A stretch of DNA of 64,000 bases. Source: Erigeron canadensis. Taxonomy: Eukaryota; Streptophyta; Magnoliopsida; Asterales; Asteraceae. This document shows positions 56,168-64,000 of this stretch, piece by piece. Made by a program: the position numbers and the translations under genes. Where the stretch lies: contig NC_057761.1 of assembly GCF_010389155.1 (NCBI RefSeq), positions 21,950,501-22,014,500 on the forward strand, given 5' to 3'. The notes beneath the pieces were generated by a model. The model had not been told where the DNA came from and did not search any database. It was given only the letters and a program-made list of their open reading frames with translations. Position 1 is the first letter of the stretch; each line of letters begins with the position of its first letter.

Positions 56168-58173
56168 GTACTTACACCAGATTTACTAGCCTAATTAATC
56201 AACTTAAAGGCTTGGGAGTGGAGAAGGATAAGGATATTCTTTTTGAGAAATTTTGTGATATATTGCCATCCAAATGGGCACACATGGTTCTTGTCTTAAG
56301 ACAAGGTAAGACCTTGCACAGCCATACTCTTGCTTCCCTATATGGAGTCTTCAGATTCACTGAAGATAACGATGCTGCAAGGTTATTGGCTGAGCAAGAT
56401 GCCTTAAACCATGCTCAGAGTTCCAAGGTCGCCAGCTTAACTGGGCAACCTTTTGCTGCTTTAATGTCTGCTGAGAATGTCCAACTACATTCTATGAAGG
56501 AGATGTTAAACAACTTACTGAACTCTGGCCTTACCACTAATCTCAGTAATGGTTGTGAGGAAACTGACGATGATGATCTGGTAGCCATGATTGCTAAAAC
56601 CTTTAACAGGTTTAAGCATAAATCTAATCAATTTAAAGGGTCCAATAATGCTTCCCGTTCCAATTCTCTGGATAAGGCCAATCTTATCTGCTATAAGTGG
56701 TAAGAAAGGTCATTTCAAGAAGGAATGCAGATCTAGTCAGATGAACAACCAAATTGGTCCCTCTATCCCAAACTTTGTCAAATCTGATGATTATAAGGCC
56801 AAATATAAGAAGCTTAAGGCCCAGATTGCCCTCATGTCTCTTGAACAAGAAAAAGGGAAAAAAAAAAAGAACAAGTGCACGATGGCTCAAACTGAAGGGA
56901 AATGGGAACTCTCTGATGACTCATCTGATGATGATGAAGAGATTAGAGATGTGTGTTTCATGGCATTAGAAAATCAACAACCAGTGGTAAAAGATGATGT
57001 TGTTTCTGGAAGATGGGTGGACATCATTTTAAAGAAGGTAAGAGATTATGATGTTGAGTTGGATACAAAACTAAAACTGGACATTGCTGAATCATTAAAT
57101 GATGATTTATTATTTGTTGAAACTATGAGAACTGATTGTGAAAGATATCTTGAGACTGTTTTAACTGAGCTAAATAACATGAAAATTCAATTTAATGATT
57201 TACAAAGTGTCCAGTTGGCTCTCAAGGAATCAGATTTAAAAATTGAGGCATTGGAAAGAGATAACCAAAAATTAAAATATGATCTTGAAAAAGAACACAT
57301 GGTTATCAAATCTTGGGTACAAGCATCTGGTAAAAGTTACGATGCATTTTCTAAAACCATTGATTCTCAAGAAACTGCCTGGAAATCTGGTGATCTCCAA
57401 ATGGCAGCTGTTTTACCTGCGATTCACCAGATGCCTGAATCAGTTAGAGTTGAGACTCCATATGACTCCTATAGCATTGCCAAATCTGAATCCATTGAGA
57501 CCACCCCTGTTGAGGTCAAAACTGGAGCCAAAAAGGCTAAAGCTCCAGTTAAAAAGGAAGCTGGTGATGTTCCTTTGCCTCAAAAGTCCAAAGAGCCCAA
57601 GAATCCCAAAACAAAAAAATCCACTGAACCTAAGTCCAAGGTTCAACAGCCTGATGAAAATAACTTTTTGCTAAAACTGGAGAGTCAACTCCAAAATTTA
57701 TCTAGGCAAGTACAAAGTTGTGCTGCCAGAATCAAAAATTTGGAAGGAGCTTCATCTTCTTCAGTTGCAAAACAAGTTGTTAAAACTCCTCCCTTAAAAC
57801 AAAAACATTTACCTCAGAAAGGAGGTTGTTGTTCCCATCAAATCAATTGTTTTTACTCTTGAAGCTGGAAATAATCCTCCAGTTTCAGCCTCCAGTTCCA
57901 ACCCAAGTAAATCTGCTGAGACTTCTCAAGAGAAGTCTGGTGGACCCATCGAGAAAAGATGGGTTCACAAAAATAACTAATTATCTACTTGGGCGTGCAG
58001 GGCGATCGAAAAAAGAATATATGGTATCTGGACAGCGCTGCTGGCCGGACTATGTACCGGATGTAAGCCCCTGCTAGAAGAGTTCACTGTCCAAGATGGA
58101 CCGGCAGTGACATTTAGTAATGATGGAAGTGGGAAAACTGAAGGATATGGTGTTATTGACAATGGACAAGTCC
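56168..58173 (+). pseudogene. Copia C gag and protease start, internally deleted
   Basis: Gag starts abruptly at GTYTRFTSLINQLKGLGV, equal to the middle of the Copia A gag; the first ~195 codons are missing, so gag sequence almost abuts the primer-binding site. A one-base loss in the zinc knuckle (CYK-W, then KKGHFKKEC) shifts the frame at about 56697. The second frame runs to 57862 through the acidic tail and the Lys-rich linker. The protease WYLDSAAGRTM again has DSA and then runs into a shift. The sequence ends at the CACTA terminus. Confidence 0.8.
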
Positions 58174-58463
58174 CACTACAACAAAACTGGGTTTTTAGTA
58201 CGCCCAAAAGCGTCCTATAATGCTACTTTATAGGACCTTTCATTTGATAGGACCAAAAGTAAAAGCGTTTCATGTAAAGGGGTCGTAATAGGTTTGGAAA
58301 CTTAAAAAGTGTCCTAATATCAAATAAGATTATGAAACCAATTTTATGGTTACATAATATGTCGATGGACAACCCAAGTAGCGTCCTAAAAAAAACATGT
58401 TAAGACGCTTTTATAATGTCTTAACATGTGCTTACCTATCTTTAATGTTTTAAGACACATACA

Positions 58464-58528
58464 AGCGTCCTAAAAGAGTAACTAATAGGACGCTAGTGTC
58501 CTAAAAGAGTAACTAATAGGACGCTAAT
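58464..58528. repeat. tandem palindromic subterminal repeats
   Basis: A ~33-bp unit opening G(C/T)GTCCTAAAAGAGTAACTA and closing with ATAGGACGC occurs twice in a row. Each copy is itself an inverted repeat of GCGTCCTA / TAGGACGC around a short spacer. Confidence 0.8.
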
Positions 58529-58769
58529 GAAGTAATATTATACCTATGTTAGTACCAACAAAAGGGTCCTAATAGGACAAAATTTCAATGTCCTATGACT
58601 CAAATTAACGTCCTAATAAGTAGATGGACCTTGCATGTATCCCTTTGTTAGTACCACATAAAAGGTGCTAATAATGCAAAAGATTCATAATAAATTTGTT
58701 ACGACCAAATTATAGTGTCCTTATATGGACTTTTCAATCTAATAAAACTGGTCCTAAAATGTGTTACAT

Positions 58770-60560
58770 AAGTCAATACGTAGCATGTACAGAAAGTAGA
58801 TACGCGTAAGAAATAAAAACAATATCAATACAACTCCAGTTTAGACAAAATCAACCAAATCATATATTCGGATATTTTATAGTTCTTACAGGTGTCAGTA
58901 TCAATACAAGAACATGCTTAAACTATGGCAGAAGGCAGATCATATCGAATCTGCTATATAGACAATAAATACAAAGATTACATTTAAATTGAACAACTAA
59001 AAACTCTATAGTGTCTATTAAAAAGAAAATTAATCTTCTATATATAGACCTCAGATTGTGATGACAGCTTGAATTGTAGTAGTGGTGTTAACAGCTACAT
59101 TGTGGTTGTAAGTTGTGTGTAGCGTGAGACTCTTATTGAGTAAGAGTCTTGAAGGCTGCTTAGAGATATCCACCATAGTGTTGGTTGCGTGGTCCATAAA
59201 CTCCTTTTAGCTCATAGCCACGATCTTCATTAAGTTCATATATAGTCACAACTCATCAAATAAAAACACAGCCCAAGTAAAGGAGTGCCCATCATATGCA
59301 TCCTCATATTTCTCGTTACTTAAAAAAAGAAGATTAACATTGTAGAATTGCTACAAAAGATTGCAATTATTACCAAAAGTTTAATTATGCAAAGAATAAA
59401 GAATCTAGACACTAACTATGGCATTCAATGTAATCACAGTATTCAAAATTATGAATATAATAGAGAGTATAAACACTAACCAGATCACTATATTTAACAC
59501 CCCTTCAAAACTGTCTCAATATATCCAAATTCTTTTCAAATGGTCAGAACAAGACTATCATTCTCCTCGAATCTGAAACACAAGAACCTAGAAATAAGAA
59601 CACAGTAGCCATGTCATTTGTTACTGGGGGCACAAGCAAAACTTTAGGTTGGTGGCTCACAAACATGCCAATAAATTAGAAAAATATCATTCTTTAAGTT
59701 TACATATATATAATCCTGATAGTCCATAAACAAAGCAACAAGCCAACAACAAACTAATGTTTAGAGAATAAATGTGAAAACATTTCCAAACAAACAGGTC
59801 AATTCAGGGTATGTTTTACCTCTAACGGGCTAAATAGATATAAACTTCTTCAAGGGCGTAGACAAGTAAAATGGGTCAGAAAAGTCAAACAGGTCAAAAG
59901 TCATCTGACTTGTATGTCCTAAATAACTGAATAAGAATATCAGTGTTACTCACATAATTTAACTTCACTAATCGTATTTGATATACAACTGGTTTATTAA
60001 AATAATATAAGTATTATGCGTCAAACCAACCCATACCAAAATCATCCAATTTAAGAAAAACCCATTTTGTCAAGTTAGTAGTTACCCAACCTGACCATGT
60101 ATATGGTAGCACCTCTATTGAAATGTGAATGAGACTGATAAAGCTTACTTCACTTGTAAAAAGTAACCTTGCAAGATTTGAGAAACAAGCACTTTAGCAT
60201 TACATGTAGGTTTCAATCAATTAACTAACCATTGGCTGTCAAGAATCTCAAACGGGTCAAAACAAAAAATTAGCTTAAAGGGGAATGGATATAAAAATTT
60301 TATGGTCAAAACAACCAATCCGATCGGTTTGATATAACCTGAACCCATTACCTCACCAGCCAGCTTGTCACTTATTCACTTCAAAGTTCAAAGGATGATT
60401 TCTTATATGATTGCAGCATAAGATTCCTGTGAGACTCATGTTCATTAGGAATTGAGCTCTTGGAATTAGTCAGTTTTTATTTTGACAATCTATGATTCAC
60501 TAAATCTGACTAAAGTTAGTGTGAGAACGATATTCCAATATCAGCAACTAATAAAATTTA
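58770..60560. other. AT-rich DNA between the CACTA end and the ABCC13-like exons
   Basis: I recognise no exon here. Some parts could be introns or decayed exons of the ABC transporter fragment (its C-terminal half would be expected in this direction), but no motif confirms it. Confidence 0.4.
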
Positions 60561-60561
60561 C

Positions 60562-62470
60562 CAGATAAAAGGATGTTGGATGCTGTTCTAATGCTGGCGT
60601 ATCAACCCAATAAGACAGCCATTGATCATTTCCATTTCGAGAATCTGCATTAGAATTGCTGACAGGCATGTTATGGCTGTAATATACCAACCAGAGAATG
60701 CAGCATAATTCCTGTACAATAAGAGAAAATAACTGTACAGATGGATCCTTGCACAGAAGGAAGCAAGTAACCGACAGATAGTTTTACATTTCAAGTCTTA
60801 CCCACAAACTAATATTCAAGGAGTTGATATCTACTAAGCAAAGGCTGAAAAAAATCATACTTTAGATACAGGAAACATATGTCCTTCAACCCAGTTATAG
60901 CATAAATCAGTAACCAACTGGATTATGGTTCCAAGACAAATAAGATGGATCTCCAGCCGCTGCAGCAGCAAATGAAAGCAAATTAATATCTTCCATTCCA
61001 AGAAATAATAATGATCAACGCCATCGATTTTGACCCTATACTAATCTTATGAGATGATGATTTAGATTAATGCTTTAATCTTTTACTGAGGAGTAGATTG
61101 GTTAAACCTTTACTTTTCTACATATCATGACTATCTTAGTTGCAAATACACCAGCTTACGCGTATCAAAGTCCAGCTCCAGCAACATCTCATGTTTCAAC
61201 GTCAATAGTTGGGACACTTAGCCATCTCTAAGGTAGCCTTGTGGTAAGGCATCCTGAAGGTCTCATAAGACAACCAAGTGAGACTATCAAATCTAACCTG
61301 GTAACATCTTGGGATGGACAGGGGAAAAGTCTAGAAAAGGGCCACGGGCCAAAGGCTTGACATTCCACGAGGAGCCTAAACACAGACCTCTCTCCGTTTA
61401 TCAACAGTTGAGGCCACTTAGTTGAGGCCACTTGGCATCAACTGCACGAAGGACATCATCTAGCATGACTAAGTCAGATCCATAGTACACAGCCATGTTC
61501 ATCCCCATAAGTATAAGAATTTTTATGAACAACAATAAACTTCTTGCACATTATCATCAACTGTGAATGTTAATGAGAAACGATAGATAACAGCACTTGG
61601 CAAGGTAGACGAGCTCTCTGTACTCCTAAAAGACTATACCTTTCTTTCCAATATAAGCCATATCACCTCCAATCATGAGGGACACATCTGTGTCAAGGGC
61701 ACATGCCTCTAGAACAGTAGAAAATCGACCGACACGTTATTTCAATACAATGGAAGGAAAATCGACCAATAGGTTATTTCCAAACAATGGAGACTTTCAC
61801 AATTTTTATACTCAAGAAAATAAAAAATATGACCATAGCTTCGTTTTGGTTTGAGCAATGTATAATTGAATGGGATAGGTGGATATATTGACTCATGCAA
61901 TTTTGAATGGGTCACTTCAGGGCTTCAGACTATGTTTTATTTCTAACGGAGTAAGCACTTTTATTTCTAACGGAGTAAGCACTGAAACTTGCTTAAAGCG
62001 TGATGCCTCCTAAATCAATTTGTTCATAAGTAGATTGGTTTTGTGATTTTAAAGATTCTGTAACCCGTATCATACTTTTCACAGAAGTGTTTGGAGTTAA
62101 ACTGATGTGACCCATTTCAAACTATGCATGAAAATTGCCCCTTTCTATTCATTACCCATCCTACACATTTTGCCACCTCAATGAATGGAGTACACTTGAA
62201 CAGATTAGGGATCAAAATCTTCCGAGCAATAATATCTTTGAAAGGTTTGTTCGAGTTCATTCTCAGAGAGAAGTACCTGGTCGGATCATAATCCTTTCCA
62301 GATATAATATTATCACGAATAGTGCCAGAGAGAATCCAAGGAATCTACAGATCCAAACAAAGATAAGTTAATAAGTTATATATCTATGACTCAAAGAAAG
62401 TATGCGGTCATCATACTTAGTGAAGTTATTATCAAACCTGCGGGACATATGCATCCAAGTACTTCCTTGT
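60562..62470 (-). pseudogene. ABCC13-like ABC transporter fragment (first nucleotide-binding domain and start of second membrane domain)
   Basis: Minus-strand exon pieces occur in gene order. 62470-62438 ends AYVPQ. 62344 to about 62287 reads IPWILSGTIRDNI then GKDYDP. About 61723-61588 reads TVLEACALDTDVSLMIGGDM then AYIGKKG. About 61493-61436 reads AVYYGSDLVMLDDVLRAVDA, the Walker B/D-loop. 60711-60562 reads NYAAFSGWYITAI and, one frame over, SRNGNDQWLSYWVDT then TSFYL. This order fits plant ABCC13 (MRP11). Introns with GT-AG ends survive at 62437/62345 and at 60712/60561, so the copy comes from genomic DNA. Damage: the ABC signature reads LLGVQRARL instead of LSGGQRARL, the Walker A exon is not found, the acceptor before AVYY is lost, there is a one-base shift near 60640, and a SINE follows the Walker B exon. 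It is non-functional. Confidence 0.75.
61205..61435 (+). mobile_element. SINE-like insertion in the ABCC13-like fragment
   Basis: GGTAGCCTTGTGGTAAGGCA is A-box-like, and GTGAGACTATCAAATCTAAC lies where a decayed B box would be. It interrupts transporter similarity just after the VDA of the Walker B exon. GTTGGGACACTTAG on one side and GTTGAGGCCACTTAG on the other may be an imperfect target duplication. Confidence 0.5.
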
Positions 62471-62479
62471 CTATAGAAA

Positions 62480-64000
62480 AGAGGTCAGGCATAAAGATTC
62501 ATTGCATTAGGATGTGAGGCTCTGACTATGGGTGGCAAGGTGGACGGGTCGTGTCAAAGCATGTTTCCGTCAAAATGGGTATTTTTTTTCCAGATTGGCT
62601 TGCGGTTGACCAAATACACTTTTTGTCCACTTCATTTATAAACAAAATGGTTTCAGTATGTTTACAATTTTCCAGGAAAGTGATTAGAAGGTCTCATGAA
62701 CTCAAAATATAATCTAGGCAGTTTTCTTTTAGTGTTTGAGCTAATTTATTTGTTTGACCCGTTAAAGATAGCACATAACCTTAATTTGAACCCTTTTAAT
62801 TCAAGATTATTATCTAGTGAGGGTCCAATTCCAGACCTTTTGTGTGAATATCAGGATGCTACTAGGAGTGTCAATTGTGTCATGTTTGGGTTTGAACCCA
62901 AACCCAACCCATTTAATAGTTATGTCAAAAGTTGAACCCAATCTTAACCCACCTAATAAACATAAGCACATTAACTTATAATATGTAAGTATTTAACTTT
63001 TCTATTAGTAGTTTTAAATGGCTCGATGGGTTGTAACAGACTAACAAGATTAGAATAAAGTTTTAGAATAATGATAACCGGGAGCCTCTGAATACCCAGA
63101 ATCCATTAGATTCTGTTTACAACGCACAGTGGTCTCCGAATACACTCTGCTCATTGGCTTAAAATGTAATCAAACCTACTTAAGTTGAGTCGATGAGTCC
63201 TCATTTTCAATGCCCTCAGTATCCTGTGATGCTAAGGCAGATAACTATCTTAGTAAAGCATTTGTGTCCATGAAGTAATCTTATTTCATTTCCTGTTTGT
63301 AACTATCTTGCAACATTAAAGTGAGGTACAAGTCTCTAGTAACATATATCCTACAGTAACATATATCGTGACATGTCTCATCTCTGTAATCATTAACTTG
63401 GGTCTATTTAATATACGCCTAACAATGACTATTTCAAACTCGAATGGCCAATATTTACTTCAGCTAGCATAACAAGAACTTGGGTCTACTTAATATACGC
63501 CTAACAATGCCCGTATTTTATATTCTTCCAAAACCCATTTGGACTTTATATCTAGCAAGTACCACTCTAGAAGATATTCAGATATCAAATAATATATAAA
63601 ACATACATAACGCATAAGTGGTTTATTAAGCGTGACTAATTTAAGTACCATTTTACCCAAAAAACCTAACTAATTTTTTTTAATATTCAACGAAACAAGT
63701 ACCATTTCTTGGCAATAAACCCACCTATAACCCATAATTCTAACTTCATAATCAAAAGTTTATACAAACGAAATAGCGGCATTCAACCAGATTGGTACAG
63801 GTCTGACAAACTAGAGACCGAAACTCGGGTCATTCTATAGCTGTCACTTTCTTGACTACCATTTTAGTTTTAGAATAAGATATTTATCCAAACAATGATT
63901 TTTGACTCAACACAAACTAACACAAACCCAAACCATTGGACCTGTTTCGATCCAAACCCTTTCAATCCCTTACCCAACCTAACCACCCATTTCACACCAT
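62480..64000. other. DNA upstream of the ABCC13-like exons to the window end
   Basis: It should hold the preceding exons if the fragment is larger, but I find none with certainty (the stretch at about 63180-63260 is a weak candidate). ATGGGTGGCAAGGTGGAC at about 62527 and TAGGAGTGTCAATTG at about 62862 look like ends of hAT MITEs. The final 100 bases are rich in CCCAACC/CCCAAACC. Confidence 0.4.

Larger units (their letters stand above)
43395..58173 (+). mobile_element. Copia C (same family as A and B), interrupted by Copia D and the CACTA end
   Basis: The 5' LTR is in two pieces, 43395-44321 and 56116-56138, separated by Copia D. The primer-binding site (56141-56152), a shortened gag and the protease start follow, and the sequence ends at the CACTA terminus at 58174. 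The orientation is plus. It appears inserted in ORF3 of B; the distal end is outside the window. Confidence 0.8.
58174..64000. mobile_element. CACTA-type element, left end and interior (right end not in window)
   Basis: Copia C sequence stops and CACTACAACAAAACTGGG begins at 58174, the characteristic En/Spm-CACTA terminus. Subterminal motifs GCGTCCTA and their complement TAGGACGC recur at least ten times up to about 58620, as in known CACTA subterminal arrays. No matching right terminus appears before 64000, and Copia C sequence does not resume. Whether everything to 64000 belongs to the element is inference. No transposase was recognised. Confidence 0.6.

Overview
This window is nuclear DNA of a flowering plant, most likely a eudicot. 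It is very AT-rich, its genes have spliceosomal introns, and it carries plant-type Copia/Sirevirus, Gypsy, Helitron, hAT, Harbinger, Mutator, CACTA and SINE sequences. The transposon proteins remind me of Asteraceae (daisy family) elements, but that is memory rather than proof. Two host genes look intact, a third is a broken fragment, and transposable elements fill most of the rest.

Layout. 1-8.3 kb: gene-free, with inverted-repeat MITEs that sit between (TA)n runs, small Helitrons and one complete tRNA-derived SINE with a 16-bp target duplication. 8.9-10.6 kb: an AT-rich minisatellite that contains a ~0.6-kb segmental duplication. 11-18 kb: two minus-strand Helitrons, a decayed PIF/Harbinger transposase, a hAT-like element with a SINE inside it, and a GC-rich hAT MITE with an 8-bp target duplication. 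18.37-22.16 kb (+): a two-exon LRR receptor-like kinase of the RLK902/RKL1 type, 658 aa, with HGN in place of the catalytic HRD. 24.4-25.1 kb: a Mutator transposase relic and a SINE fragment. 26.22-31.08 kb (-): a six-exon DUF1666 protein gene, 636 aa, with a Helitron in its last intron. 32.8-33.3 kb: a Harbinger-type MITE.

34.4-64 kb is a nest of retrotransposons. A minus-strand Gypsy gag/LTR remnant is interrupted by Copia A (+). A is interrupted in its integrase by Copia B (-), of the same family. B is interrupted in an extra 3' ORF by Copia C (+), also of the same family. The 5' LTR of C is split by a complete 11.8-kb Sirevirus-like Copia D (-), with a 5-bp target duplication ACTCA. In the protease of C a CACTA-type terminus begins at 58174. 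The DNA beyond it runs to the window end and includes minus-strand exons of an ABCC13-like ABC transporter with introns kept but reading frame and motifs broken. The right halves of Gypsy, A, B, C and the CACTA must lie beyond the window if the nesting model is right.

The two intact genes are unrelated to each other: a plasma-membrane receptor-like protein and a protein of unknown function. The most distinctive signals are the ABCC13 fragment apparently inside a CACTA element, the extra ORF of Copia B, five palindromes in the leader of Copia D, and a core module shared by three otherwise different small elements.
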